Notes: generated by a model not told the origin, from the letters alone. A stretch of DNA of 64,000 nt from Brachynemurus nebulosus (GCA_035578155.1 JAPWDM010000014.1:13185501-13249500), one strand, 5' to 3'; positions 22,891 through 35,717 are shown, counted from the first letter of the stretch. Made by a program: numbers and translations.

Positions 22891-25300
22891 ACGTACATTA
22901 ACGTTATACAGTTCGCGACTGTACAGAGATATTGAAAATTTTAAAAAACTGATTATTGTATGAAATCCAAGGTGGCCATTGAGAGTTAATAGTTTAATAC
23001 AATACCTACAAAAAGTCAAAATTGGATTGGATGAACAGGTTCAAAAAAATTAAAAGGGTAACTAAAGTTTATTAAAAGTATAATAAAGACATTCTTCATT
23101 TCGGATTACCTGTACTCAATTAGTTGTTATTTTTTCCTAACAATAGCTCTGTCGGTGTCCTTAGTATAAAATTTTTTATTTCAACAGTCAATAACAGGCT
23201 GCTGATACGTAACTTACTTAGTTACCCTAAAAAATTGATATGTAAATTCATTTTACAGCATATACAGGCTGAACCAAAATTCAACGATATGACGAAAAAC
23301 GATAATGGGTTACCCGAATTAGAGGAATCGATTTGCTTACTATGAGTGTAGTCCAATTTTAGTCAATCAAGTCTATTTAATTTTTAATTTGTTTTGAATT
23401 TTAGTAGGATTTTGCTTGCAAGTTCCACAATTCTAACTTAACTATTAATACTAGCGTCATAATTCTTTTTCAGGGGTAGTTAAGAGATTCCTTTATCAAA
23501 TTTTTTGAACAAAAAAGCTACATAAATCTTAAGATCTTAAGTTTTAAAAGCTTACTTACTTAACTGACTATTCATCCTAACTACGCTTATGATTTCACGT
23601 AAAATTTCTTGTAAAATGTAAAAAAACTAGGAACTTAATTTTTTTTTTTATTTTGGTTCTAAAATTACTTTCAAGAACTTAAAGAAGGTTTCCCTAAAAG
23701 TAAAGTTAAAGTGAAAGGGCCAAGTGGATTAGAGCTAGGGCATTGTTGTACGTGTGTGTTTACACGTACGTGTGTGTTAACACATTCAATTTACTTTAAA
23801 ATAAACCCAGAATCAAATCAATCCGTCGGTTAATTCAAAAGCTAACATCCACACCAATTTGAAAAACGTAATTTCGTAAAAAGACGTTTAAAGTTTTTGT
23901 TCGAAAGTTGTCAGTCTCAACTTTCGTAAGTTAATCGCGAAATTATTTACTTTATGGTTAATTTGCTGTTCTTGGATCGTATAATTATTATCTTACTTAA
24001 ATTTCTTACATTTCCATTTGTAGCATGTTTTTTGTATTATGTGATGTACGTCAGCTACTCTTACGTGGTAAGGAAGGCCTTAGTTGTTCCGTAACTTGCT
24101 TAATATTTTTTTTCGATAAATCTACTTTAGTGACATAATATTATATTATATAAGTACTGTATTATGTAAGTACGCATAACTACCTTTAAAAAAATATGTA
24201 ATCAAAAGAAAAGTTTTGGTTGGCCGAGTTTCATGATAACCCGCTCGCCTTCAGATTTTATATTGAGGATTCCCAAAGTGTGCGCCGCGTAAAAAAGGAA
24301 AAGTAAATTTCATAGTTTTAATTCCAACGAAATGATCCGCGGATCTAAAACGTTTAGAAACCCCTCTTTTATATATTTATTTAATTAATTTTACATTATT
24401 ATATACTTAAACCAGCTAAATGATTTCCTGCGCTTACAATTAGGAGATATGTATAAATAAAGCCTTAACATTCTAAACTTTTTACGTCATTTCATTTCAA
24501 CAACGCGAAAAAAAACTGTATCATTTCACAATTATTTTAAAAACGGAAGCAGGCTCGAAACAAAAAAATGTTTTAAAGCCTCTTTAAATTAGGTACCTTT
24601 ACATTATCTTTAAAAACACGTAGAAAAGAAGTCATTGTTAGAGTTATTAACTCTAAATAACACATCATTAAAAGGATGTTTTCTTTTTTACAAAAAAAAG
24701 AGTAAGTATCAAGGGTTATATCAAGCCATTGTATTGTGTTTAAAATAGACAACAGACACACAGACCGGACACATGATGAATGGGATTTCTGTCACCATTA
24801 CCACTTTGTCACCGTTGTTGACTGACATATGTATTTGTTTCGTTATTGTTTTTCCTGTAAAAAGAAAGTACTTTTCCTATATCACATCTAACTTCATTCT
24901 TTTTTTTTTTTTTGAGAAAACAAAAGATGAGCGTAACTGTATTCACCTTGATTATGTTAAGAGGTACTTGTGCTAAGGTTATTGTATGTATATTTCAGTG
25001 TATTAAATGTAGTTGTATGCGATAGGATACCCTTTTTTCACTTCACTCATACCTATTCGGTTAAAAAGAAATTTCAGTTCTTTTGATTTTGCATATAAAT
25101 GAGAAAGTCGTTGAGTCTTCATTACGGAGATTTATATATGTTATGCTATTTTTAGAGAGAAAAAGGAAGAGCATTTTCTTTGCAGCACGGAAGAATATTT
25201 AATAATGCATATATTTTATAGTTCAATGAGTACACCCAGAAACAACAAACATTAGCTATTGAATATTGTTGAATATGAAATGTATAAAAGTAACCTTTAC
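22891..25300. other. AT-rich intergenic DNA, nothing firm
   Basis: A small inverted CACGTACGTGTGTGT patch occurs near 23745-23785. No coding frame longer than about 75 codons has protein-like composition. Confidence 0.35.
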
Positions 25301-26012
25301 TTAAGGTATACCATCATAGTGTAATTGACCGAAAAATAGTCAATTTTCACAAATTTTTTTCGGATGGATAGGATGGGGGAATGGGAATGAATTTTTTTTT
25401 ACGATTAATACCACTATTTAAAAATACAAAAATATTTTTTATTTATTTTTTAATTATTTTTTATAATTATTATAATTTTTTGAAAAAAGTGTCTTTAAAA
25501 GAGGCCAAAATTTGGTGCCTACGATTGCGGCTCCAGTTTTTATCCGAAAAAAAGAAAAATTAAATGGATTATCAATAGCTGTAGGTAAGCCGCTATGTTC
25601 CTATAGGAGCTTTTTTTTTCTTTTGAAATCTTCCTATTTTTCACACGGAAAACTATAAAAAATTTTGTACATTTTATTCAAACCGCCACCATTTTTTCAA
25701 ATTTCAAAAAAAAGCTCCCATAGGAACATAGTGGCTTACCTATAGATTGATAATCTATTTGATTTTTTTTTTTTTCAAATAAAAACTGCGGCCGCAATTG
25801 TGGGCACCAAATTTCGCCCTTTTTTAAAGACACTTTTTTCAAAAAATTATAATAATTATAAAAAATAAATAAAAAAAATATTTTTGTATTGTCAAATAGT
25901 GGTATTAATCGTAAAAAAAAAATTCATCCCTATTCGCCCATTCTATCCATCCGAAAAAAAATTGTGAAAATTGACTACTATTCGGCAGAATCCCACTGTG
26001 ATGGTACCTTAA
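25301..26012. mobile_element. TTAA-flanked foldback element
   Basis: Nearly the whole 712 bp is one palindrome. The arms 25301-25610 and about 25695-26012 mirror each other, including GGATGGATAGGATGGG-type sequence, a long AT-rich block, and AGGTAAGC...ATGTTCCTATAGGAGC near the turn. The ends read TTAAGGTATACCATCATAG and, inverted, TTAAGGTACCATCACAGTG. TTAA plus GG-type ends places it near the 6238 and 36831 families. The frames at 25381 and 25889 are arm shadows. Confidence 0.82.
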
Positions 26013-27284
26013 TAGTGTGCAGAAATTGTTATATTTGTTGGGTGAAATTCATCAATTGTTATTTCCTTTTTCCTTAATTTATAGAACTCATTTTCTAAAA
26101 AAAAATTCACAAAAATACTCGTTTAACATAACATTAACATAATTATTTACTAATAATATATTGATCAAAGTAAAATGTGTCACCAAGCTTTTTCTTTATG
26201 TACCAGAGAAATTACATAAGAAAATTTAGTCCTTATAATTTACGTTCAATCTTAACTTTATTCTTAATGTGTGTGAATTTTTTTAGATTTTTCTGAGAGA
26301 TCCTGGTGATACTTTCCTTTCTTTTTACCTTCTAAAAAATTAACCCCTGGAATCTAAATTCAATTTCATATTCATAATTGGGCTACCACACTCTAACTAC
26401 ATACTTTCAAATTTTCACGTCGAATTGTTTTGGAAAAAATCGCTTGTAACAGACGGACGACTACCGAAATGTTTCTCTAAGTGTTCCATTTTTCCAATTT
26501 TGGTACGGAACACTAAAAAAACGCTGTACCTACAAATATTTTCAGCATCGTTATTTTTTTTTAAATATTAAAAAATAATAAGAAGAAAAATGTAAAAAAA
26601 AATTTGAACATGTTAAAGTACCTGAAAACGATTTTTTTCTCTTTACCTATTCATATTTAACAAATTACAAAACAAAAAACTTCCTTCCACTCTCGTTTTT
26701 CCCCGATGACGCCACCGTCAGTTCTGAGAAAGATTGTTAGGTGATCTCTTCATAGTAATCATAATTGTAACATTTCACTCATTTACACTCTCTTTCTCAT
26801 TTCATACATATATATTTATATCGTCCTTATTCTGTCATTTATATAATATACAAAATTTATAAAAAATAAAGTTGGGACATTAATATCGATGCTGTAATTA
26901 ATATCCTATTAAAAAATTTCTTCGTTTTCATACTGTTTCAAGTATCTCAAGTAAAACGTAATGGATTAAGCCGTACAGTTTAAAACTAACTTGAGTAATT
27001 GTAACTTTTATAAAATTCAAGAACTAATATTTTCCAGAAGATTTCATGTAAAACTAAGATATCTTTCTCGTTTTCCATGACGGTAGATTGTGACAACTTA
27101 ATGTTTACGTGATTAGAAGCATTGTATCACTGACCCAATCACAAAATTCATTGCTTAGAAAATACGAAATTAATCATGATGGGAGCATTGAAAATATTAA
27201 TAATTCTTTCTGATAGTAAGTTAAAAGATTCTTAGATGGATAGGTTTGCTTTTGTTTCGGAACTAATAAAAATTCGCCAAGTGA
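26013..27284. other. AT-rich intergenic DNA
   Basis: No feature supported. Confidence 0.35.
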
Positions 27285-27440
27285 ATGTTGGACGCGCATT
27301 AAGTCAGGATACCTCAGCGGCTAGAGCTTTTTACATCTTTGGAGACCTTGAAATACCTACATTTTTTAGGGCATATATGTTACTTGCATATCGCGCGTTC
27401 TCTGTCCCAACCTCGTATATCAAAAACTACGTGTTTTAGG

Positions 27441-27531
<91 letters not shown>

Positions 27532-27550
27532 AAAATACAAAAAGAAATAT
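27285..27550. repeat. Repeat unit with ATATCGCGCGTTCTCT and (TA)n
   Basis: 27393-27440 carries ATATCGCGCGTTCTCTGTCC...CCTCGTAT and a run-out into ACACAC(AT)n. The same phrase is found at 27601 and, inverted, at about 27940 and 30598-30640, so it marks a dispersed repeat. A 22-bp unit (CAAAAATACAAAAAGAAATA plus TT) is repeated twice after the TA tract. Confidence 0.6.
27447..27528. repeat. (TA)n microsatellite
   Basis: About 82 bp of pure AT dinucleotides. Confidence 0.95.
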
Positions 27551-27742
27551 TCAAAAATACAAAAAGAAATATTATTTAATTGACATTCTCAATAACACAT
27601 ATCGCGCGTTCTCTATCCCAACCTCGTATCTAAAAACTCCCAATTTTTGGACACAAAAAAAAAACGTATCTAAATCTGTGTTTTCATTACTATGAACATT
27701 GAACTTAAGATTTATGCTAATTACACCCATTGATGTTGTCTA

Positions 27743-27828
<86 letters not shown>

Positions 27829-28020
27829 TAGACAACATCAATGGGTGTAATTAGCATAAATCTTAAGTTCATAGTAATGAAAACACAGATTTAAATACGT
27901 TTTTTTTTGTGTCCAAAAATTGGGAGTTTTTAGTCTTTTAGATACGAGGTTGGGATAGAGAACGCGCGATATGTTTTACTGAGAATGTCAATTAAATAAT
28001 ATTTCTTTTTGTATTTTTGA
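27551..28020. repeat. 470-bp palindrome centred on (TA)n
   Basis: The arms 27551-27743 and 27828-28020 are inverted copies (193 bp each) with only small differences. The 84-bp centre 27744-27827 is pure (TA)n, itself self-complementary, so the whole block can fold into one hairpin. The arms contain ATATCGCGCGTTCTCT and CATTGATGTTGTCTACTTAT. No TSD resolved. Confidence 0.9.
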
Positions 28021-28700
28021 AAATTTGGTTACCTATATCTGCGAAAATTACCGGTACAACTTGAATCTAGCATAAATCTTTCTAATCTTTCTAAAGTTTC
28101 TAATAAGACAGTTTTTTTATTTCGATTTATCAGACAAAATCGATTTAACCCTTTCATAGCCCATTGCTATATTATAAAAGTCAACGGGCATATTATGGAT
28201 TATATTACACAACAGTATTACCCAAACATTCAGACACAAGGGTAAAAAAGCTCATTCCTCACTTCATCACATATTTATCTCTGTTCATCGTATACAGATG
28301 GATACCATGTCATTTCTATCTACGAATTTTGATGTGGTTGTACCTATATGGTGTATATGTATGTATGTATTATGATGACAATTGCGTTGATATAATATAA
28401 ACCCAATTCAAAATTTTGTACGTGATAAAATACTAAATGAGATGTAATAGATAAACTTTAACAATAGCATCCACAAATAGAGCTTTAGCCATGGATAGGT
28501 ACATATATGTGGAATATTTATATCGAGGATGCTATACATTGGGTTACGGGTAACAGCAGTAACAGTGATTTTATTGGATTTTGATTTATATTGTACCGAA
28601 TGCTTAATGAAAATAAAACTTAAGGATGTATACCAAATTTCATAGGAATCACTTGAGTCTGAAGTATGTTAAACAACAGATGGTTCTGCTTATTCAATTG
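28021..28700. other. AT-rich DNA with one piggyBac-like end
   Basis: TTAACCCTTTCATAGCCC at about 28146 looks like the left end of a TTAA/CCC element, but no matching right end was found. No gene. Confidence 0.35.
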
Positions 28701-28708
28701 ATTGCATT

Positions 28709-29901
28709 GGGCGGTAGTAATTTCCGCACCAAACAAAAGATTACAGGTAAATTCCGCACTCATCTTTGAAAGTTATCATGATCCTATGTGTATTTTCCGC
28801 ACTAAACAATTGAAAATAAAACTTCCGCACTAAACAATTGAAAATAAAACGAATTATTTTTTGATAAAATTATATTTAAATGATGTGTATAATAGATAAA
28901 CAGGGTATCAATTTAAAAACAAGCCGGGCCTTGTATCTTTGGAACGGTAATAGGTAATTAAAATCTCTCAAAACAGTCTCTAGAACATGAAGGAGGAATC
29001 ATTATGACTGGCATGGGAAACTTTTGCAACCAACCCCTTAGACTTCAGCCACCACAATCCTATTTTTTTGAATTGTAAGACCCCATTTATGATACATCAT
29101 TGGAAAGTTATTTAAAAGTGCTGTTAATTAGTACCAAACACAATATTAAATTATCGAATATTTTTGAAGATAGGTTAGGCTAGTTTAATTAGTTTTGACA
29201 ATATACTTCGACTTTTAAATAAAACTAGATGGTAAGATTAATTAAGGTTAGGTTAGTTTAGTTTAGTTTTGACAATATATTTCGACTCTGATATAAAAAC
29301 TAGGTGGTGAGGTTAGTTTAGGTTAGGTTAGTTTAGTTAGTTTTGATAATATACTTCGACTTTATATAAAATTAGGTGGTGAGATTAGTTAAGGTTAGGT
29401 TAGTTTAGTTTAGTTTTGTTTTGAGAATATACTTTGACTTTGATGTGAAAACTAGGTGACGAGGTTAGTTTAGGTTAGGTTAGTTTAGTTAGTTTAGATA
29501 ATATACGTCGACTTTGATATAAAAATAGGTGGTGAGGTTAGTTAAGGTTTGGTTAGTTTAGTTTCCCTTTGCCCGAATTCTTATGAAATAAAAGTAGTTA
29601 ACTGAAAATGAGTTACCTGTCTGATTAGCATTTTTAGCATTTTCCTTTCCTTAAATTTTCATGATAATAAGGAGCTACCAGAATGTTAATCACCTTCATA
29701 ATTAGCATTTCCTTTTGTCCAAATTTCTAAAAAAGATATTTTAGGAATAAATCAAATGGCAATTATCAAAAAACTCACCCGGTATATAGGTTTGTCGTGT
29801 ACACACTTATGTTAATTTTCTGACCAGTAGTGCGGAATTTACCACATAAATTAACAAACAGTTGATGCATTTTAAAAAAAGTGCGGAAATTACATGCGCC
29901 T
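28709..29901. mobile_element. DNA element with 8-bp TSD and TTCCGCAC subterminal repeats
   Basis: The inverted ends GGGCGGTAGTAATTTCCGCAC-type and AGGCGCATGTAATTTCCGCAC-type share TAATTTCCGCAC. The flanks are ATTGCATT on both sides (28701-28708 and 29902-29909). TTCCGCAC is repeated four times at the left end and twice, inverted, at the right end. An 8-bp TSD with GG/AG termini does not fit hAT; P-like or Merlin-like origins are possible. No transposase. It carries the minisatellite 29170-29570. Confidence 0.8.
29170..29570. repeat. Minisatellite with GGTTAGGTTAGTTTAG
   Basis: Five imperfect units of about 75-95 bp, each with GGTTAGGTTAGTTTAGTTAG and ATATACTTCGACTTTGATA. The embedded TTAGGTTAG resembles the insect telomere repeat TTAGG but never exceeds about two units. 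Confidence 0.8.
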
Positions 29902-29932
29902 ATTGCATTTTCTAATTCTTTTATAGTATCTA

Positions 29933-30383
29933 GGGAGCGTGCGTAAACTACGTAGCCTAACTGGGGATGGGAGGGGTTATGCAAAAAGCTACGCTGGACT
30001 ACACGGGGAAGGGGGGAGTCAAAGTCGAGCTACGTAGTTTTATTTGGAACATTTAAACAAACATGAATTTGAATGTAAAAATTCATGAATAATCTTAAAT
30101 TACTTAAGGTGCTTAATATTTTAAGATTTGACAAAACCTCCTCAAGCGAATTATGCAACCATGTAGTCACACAGCCTTTACATTAAAATTCTTACTATCA
30201 GGCTACGTACTTTTTGAGGGAATATTTTGCTAAACTGTAAAAAGTGCCTTAATTTTCATACTTTATAATAAAAACGCTTTTATTTTAATTGAATGTTTTT
30301 TGGACTTAATAAGAAAAAAAAACTGGAGAGGGTAGGGGTTCAGAATTGGCCAAAATGGAACTACGTAATTTATGGACGCTCCT
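29933..30383. mobile_element. TIR element with ACGTAG ends, possible 3-bp TSD
   Basis: GGGAGCGTGCGTAAACTACG on the left pairs with the right end, inverted AGGAGCGTCCATAAATTACG. CTA flanks both ends (29930-29932 and 30384-30386), compatible with a PIF/Harbinger-type 3-bp duplication. It begins only 24 bp after the TSD of the preceding element. The interior has two GC-rich blocks and no frame. Confidence 0.65.
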
Positions 30384-31469
30384 CTACTTATCGTAACAAA
30401 ATTTTTACAGCGATTCGAATAAATGCCCTTATGCTACGATAATAATTTGAAGTGCATATGCCGTTTTTGTATAGAATTCCATTTCTAATTAGTAACTTTC
30501 AAATCAAAATGAATTTTAGTAGTATCTCATAGGTAGGTAATAGCCTTTATGTCCTAATAACGTGTGTCCTATTAGTGTCCTAAAACATGCAGTTTTTGAT
30601 ATACGAGGTTGAGAAAGAGTACGTGTCATATACTTAATCAATTTTCAGAAGGACATTGTATACATAATATACATATTTAAGAGGAAACAAATGTTTTTGT
30701 TTAAAATTTAATAAATGTGCTATTAAAGATTAATAAAAAAATTCAAAAAAAAGAAAAAGAACGTATATATTTTTTTGTTCAGTTAAAATATTGTTTTCAA
30801 AAAGGGTGTAAATTATACATGAAAAAAATGCGAAAAAATAGATAAAGGTAATCGACATTCATTGTATTTTTAATCTTAATAAATAGTTAATTTTATTAGT
30901 ACTAGAAATTGTGTAGCACGTTAATTACAATTTCCCAGTAATTTACCTTTGTACTTGCAACCAAATGATCTTTTTTCAAAACGGTATTTGTAGACTTACA
31001 CCCTTTTTCCATCCAGCTCTTCAATTAGACATTTTATATTTTCATCTAAAAACAAAAGCACATATTCTACACGTATGAATATCAGAATGTATGTATGAAA
31101 TAAATAAACATTTAGGTACAACATAGAGTGAATATTAAAATAATAGACAAGATAATGGATAAAGGAAAAAGGAATAAATCAGATTTATTAAAATAATTTC
31201 ATTAAGTCACATATTACATAGTACATTCACAGAATTAAGTTATAAACGAACTTATATTAGCGTATGATATACCGTGCGTTCTGTTGTAAATACAACAAAC
31301 TCTAATGCGCCGATTTTCACTTTCCTAAAATCAGTTTCGTCATCTGTATCTCAGATCTCAAAGAGCGAATTAACATCATATTATTATTTTTTATATTTAA
31401 TTAGGTACATTTATAATTAGCGAATTTTCATTATGGAAATTCAGTTATTTAAATTATTACTATGATAAG
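30384..31469. other. AT-rich DNA with a repeat fragment
   Basis: 30598-30640 is an inverted copy of the CCTCGTAT...TTTT phrase seen at 27393. No gene. Confidence 0.35.
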
Positions 31470-31895
31470 TTATTGAACATTTCTCTAGTGCTTAAGAAAG
31501 TGTTATTTTTCTGAATTACATGGTAGACCAGTTGGTCGCAAAACGACATTTCATATTACACGAGCTAATGCTGTCCTAATTCATAGCGGAAATGATTCCA
31601 GGCTACAATATATTTATTGGGAATTAAAGAATTGTTTTTAAGCATTTCTTTAATGCTCAAAAAAGTGTCGATATTTATCTGAACTACATGATAGATCAAA
31701 TGGTCGGGAAACGACATTTCATATTACACGACCTAGTGTTATTCCAATTAATAGCGGACGTGATTGCAGGCTACAAGACTTCTATTTAAAGTTAAATAGT
31801 TGATTTTAAACATTTGTATTATGCCCAAGAAAATGTCGATATTTATTTGAATAATATGGTAGACCAAATCGTCGGGAAACGACATTTCTTATTAC

Positions 31896-33358
31896 CAGGG
31901 CTGGGAAAAATGGAAACCATTTAAAATAGAAAATGGAAAATGGTTTCCAAAAATGAATTTAAAATACAAAATGGAAAATGGTTTTGCTGAACATATTTAA
32001 AATAGAAAATGGAAAATAGCTATTTAAAATGAATTATAAAATGCAAAATGCTTTTTTAACTTTAAATTTATCTATAAATTTTTTTATCATTATTTATATT
32101 GGCACTTTGGATAATTATTTATATAAAAAAAATTAAGAAAATGTCAAACGTACTGAAATTAAATAAGGGCAATCTGTTGAAAAAATTTATAAAGTTTGCG
32201 TAATATGAAAACGAAATTTATCTGTTGAAATAATGTTAATCAAAAATATTTAAAATTCAATAGAGCCTTGACTAGGCTACAACTACGACTTTAAAACTAT
32301 GAAAATCGTCTACGCGAAATATCAAAACATTTCTTATCGATTTGTCTTAAAAAGAATAGCACACAAGAAAAGTTTGACTTGAGAAAACTAGTAACAAATT
32401 TAACCCAAGTGACATTACAACTCGAGTTATAAAAAATTTGAGTCAATTGAATCAACTTACATTTAACTAACAATTTGTTAGATTGCGTTCAATTCGAGTT
32501 CTATGATTAATATGAGTCATAGTGTCATAAATATACACATAAATTTGTGTATGCATGCATTTTCATTTTAAATGTAAAATGGATTCGAATTTCCATTTTA
32601 AATACAAAATGGAAAATGGTTTGACCGAACCTATTTAAAATAGAAAATGCAAAATGCCATTTTGTATTTTAAATAAATATTTAAAATAAAAAAATATTTT
32701 AAAAAACCGACTTCAAAAGGTAAAAAATAATGAAAGCATGTATTTTGAAGTCAGGCGGGGCGCATAGTATAACAAAATGTAGATCTTGAAGAATTCCTGA
32801 ATTTTGTGATACGCGCCGCGCCGCCTGACTTCAAAATACATGCTTTTTAGATAAACTCTAAACAATTTATTGCCAAAAAACTGAAAAAATCGTCTACATT
32901 CGTCCCAACTGACGGTACATAATAAAAATAATATATTATCTTATCTATATTATTTTTATTTTTATTAGATATACGTATGTATCTGTTGAAGTGTTGGTAG
33001 TGTTAGAAATACATAAATGCTATTTACTATTAAGTCTGATAAAAAAGATATAAAATATGTATCGTCAGCGTTATTATTTCCAAATGAAACATACAATATT
33101 TTCATATATAAAATTGCCATAATTATTCATATTATTGAAGATGGTTAAAAAATTACTCAACCAATGTCAATAAAATTTTTATGGGACCACCTGGAGAGCT
33201 TTATCTACTAACCAAAAAAAGAATGGCGCAAATTGGTTGAGAAATGTGGGAGAAATCGGTGTACATACATAAAAAAAAACAAACATACGGGTTGAATTGA
33301 GAACCTCCTCGTTTTTGAAGTCGGTTAATGAAATCATTTTAAATAGTTCCCATCCCTG
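31896..33358. mobile_element. hAT-like element inside the satellite, 8-bp TSD
   Basis: The left end CAGGGCTGGGAAAAATGG and the right end (inverted CAGGGATGGGAACTATT) are hAT-type. The flanks are CTTATTAC (31888-31895) and GTTATTAC (33359-33366), a 7/8 match. The interior is rich in AAAATGGAAAATGG repeats. It also contains a further element-like block (32705-33326) bounded by AACCGACTTCAAAA and its inverse, with a GC-rich hairpin. No transposase frame. Confidence 0.82.
32705..33326. mobile_element. Nested element with AACCGACTTCAAAA inverted ends
   Basis: AACCGACTTCAAAA at 32706 and its inverse TTTTTGAAGTCGGTT near 33312-33326 bound the block. Inside, AGCATGTATTTTGAAGTCAG (from about 32735) pairs with CTGACTTCAAAATACATGCT (ending 32844), giving a strong stem with GCGCCGCGCCGCC at its base. 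The AACCGACTTC...GAAGTCGGTT motif is common in insect repeats, but I cannot assign a class. Confidence 0.5.
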
Positions 33359-33490
33359 GTTATTACACGATCTAATGTTGATTCAATTAATAGCGGAAAT
33401 GATTCCAGACTACAAGAATTCTATTTAAAATTAAAGAACTGATTTTAAATATTTCTCTAATGTTCAAAAAGTGTCGATATTGTCGATTTG

Positions 33491-34070
33491 ATTTAATCAG
33501 AATTCGTCTGAACAAAATTCACATAAATTCTAATGGAATGTGTGTAATGTGTAGAACTTTAGTTTTACTAACAGAAAATTACTATTACTCAACTTTCACG
33601 AAACATTTGGTATGTATTAATAAGAACATAATATATCATATGATATTCGTGTACGCTTTGTCTATAGCACGCTATATATACAGATATAGAGATATAATAT
33701 GTGTACATATATGTAAGGATGTATACTGTATGTGTCGTACCTATGACAGTTTATTGAAGTATCATGAGGTAATAGACCCGTGTGTGTAAAGCACTAACTG
33801 TATTAAAGCTGTGCTTCATTCAATCTGATGGTTGATTTTAATCATATATCCATCTACGGCTGTATATTATACGCCCTTATTCAGTATATAACTAACTTCG
33901 TAACTACATATAGTATTAAATGTTTTACCAGTGACTTTCAAAATTTTTTTTAGCTTATGTTTAAAAAGTAGTGCGTATGTATTAGGATGACTCTTATTTT
34001 TGATATTGTTTGAAATCTTTAAAATCCTAAAAAAAAATTAATACATAAGTGCATTCAAAACCCACGTCTT
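33491..34070. other. AT-rich intergenic DNA
   Basis: The 109-codon frame at 33460-33789 begins inside satellite sequence and has no recognisable domain; it is rejected as a gene. Confidence 0.35.
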
Positions 34071-34765
34071 ATGGTCGATTGCACCAACATTAATTTAATC
34101 AGAACTTAATGGCCATTAGTAAATCAGAGATTAACTAACCCCGATTTGTCTGTTGCACCATTTAAAATATACCAACGGTTAACTAATGTCCGTTAACGGT
34201 CAATTTTGACTAGCAACGGTGTCTGATTTGTTTTTATAGGACATGAAATGAGACACAAGAGAAGCAAATGCTAGTAAGTTGATACTATCACATGGTTAAA
34301 AAATTTGCATCTGCATATTTTGAAATAGGTAGCGCCTACTTGATTTATAATATTAGAAAATATATAATTTATGTTTACGTATTATAAAACATTTTGAAAC
34401 TGCGATTTCACTATTTTTGAAGATATTTTTCAATTTAAAAATGGAAAAATGAAATAGATACCCAAATTTTACAGAAAAAGAAAATTTTATTTGAAATTGC
34501 ACAAAAGTATATTTTAATAGTAGAAAAAAAAATTAAATATAAATTTTAATAAATATAAATACTATGGAAACTAGCATCAAAATATGGACTAAAACGCTGA
34601 TTAAATATTTAATTGCCCAATATCCATCCATTAACTTAACGGACGATTTAATCATCAGTTAACAAAAATTAACCTTGGTGCAACAGATAATCAGAGATTT
34701 TAACTACAGTTAATCATTGATTAAGGTCTTAACGGCCGATTAAAAATGTTGGTGCAATCGGCCAT
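34071..34765. mobile_element. Foldback-type element with GGTCGATTGCACCAACAT ends
   Basis: The ends ATGGTCGATTGCACCAACAT and (inverted) ATGGCCGATTGCACCAACAT differ at one base. A second inverted pair lies inside: TCTGTTGCACCA near 34150 and TGGTGCAACAGA near 34677. Many TTAACxGTTAA-type phrases occur in between. No coding frame. The flanks suggest a TA or TTA target, but this is not certain. Confidence 0.72.
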
Positions 34766-35526
34766 TAAAGCGGTTGAAATTTAAATGTAAGATAATAATA
34801 TCATACATTTTTCCACTTTACTGCAAGAACAATTTTACGTAGTAGAAAATTTATTCAGAATCACAGACCATTGAACATATTATATATTATATTATATAGA
34901 CTAATTATAAAAATGCGTAATTGAGGCAACCAGTTACGACCAAGTTCCGACCTTAATAGTATTCTGTAATATAGTAATGGATTGTATCCGTAGTAAGGTT
35001 TTCAAATAATTATTGTAAAAATATAATATTGATAATAAAATTTTACTTTTTTTGAAAAGAAACTGCAAAGTTTTGAAAGAAGGAAAGTGGTATTCGTTTT
35101 AGGCTGGTCGTCCATTGCTTGCGGACAACTGCGATATTTGATTCAGACGATTACGTACGTTTGTCGTTCGTCCGAAATGATATGCCTACTGTCCATCCAC
35201 TAGCCCAATATTCATCAGTATTTTTCTTTCTAACTTTCTTTTTCTCAAGATATAGATGCTATAAAAATACGTCAAAAACAATTTATGGCACGTAATATGC
35301 AACGGTACACAGTTATAATTGTAATTTACCTTCAGTTTCATTTCATTTCACATAAAAAAGCCCTTTAAACTATTGTTCTATGTCAGCTAGTTTCCGAGAA
35401 AAACTAATTTTTATAAACGGAAATTCGCTATGTTATGCAGGATGCTGCGACAGGGGCATTGTTTTATATTCACTGAATAAAACTAGTAGACTAGTTAAAT
35501 AGAAAATATAGGCAGGATGCAATATA
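34766..35526. other. Intergenic DNA with a fragment of another repeat
   Basis: 34864-35050 is related to the inverse of 54810-54970: CACAGACCATTGAACATATT, then GCAACCAGTTACGACCAAGT and AGTATTCTGTAATATAGTAA. It is therefore a partial copy of the repeat in the large element at 54554. Nothing else recognised. Confidence 0.45.
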
Positions 35527-35717
35527 TATAGTCCAAATCAACTAAAAATGGTCTGACATCATTAACAAATGGAGCAAAATTTGACGTACAATCTTAAGTT
35601 ACTATAGTTACTTTTCTCTAAAAATAACAAAAAGGAAAAGATACCGAAAACCAGTTACGTCTAACTTTCCTTCATTTGTTAATGACGTCAGACCATTTTT
35701 AATTGATTTGGTCTATA
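35527..35717. mobile_element. Foldback MITE, ~190 bp
   Basis: TATAGTCCAAATCAACTAAA...ATGGTCTGACATCATTAACA on the left is mirrored by TGTTAATGACGTCAGACCAT...TTGATTTGGTCTATA on the right, so the arms are about 48 bp. Probably a TA-target MITE. Confidence 0.75.

Larger units (their letters stand above)
31470..33490. repeat. Second array of the ~165-bp satellite, interrupted
   Basis: Unit starts (CATTTCTCTAGTGCTTAA-type) at about 31478, 31643, 31811 and, after the hAT-like insert, about 33450. Same unit as 18760-20470, including CGACATTTCATATTACACGA. Three complete spacings measure 165-168 bp. Confidence 0.82.

Noticed and set aside
29170..29570. TTAGGTTAG repeats as an interstitial telomere or telomeric end
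   Set aside because: Only about two TTAGG units per 75-95-bp minisatellite unit, and the block sits inside a transposon with its own TSD.
33460..33789. 109-codon plus-strand frame rich in Cys and Tyr
   Set aside because: Begins within the satellite unit and runs into AT-rich microsatellite-like sequence; no family features or splice partners.
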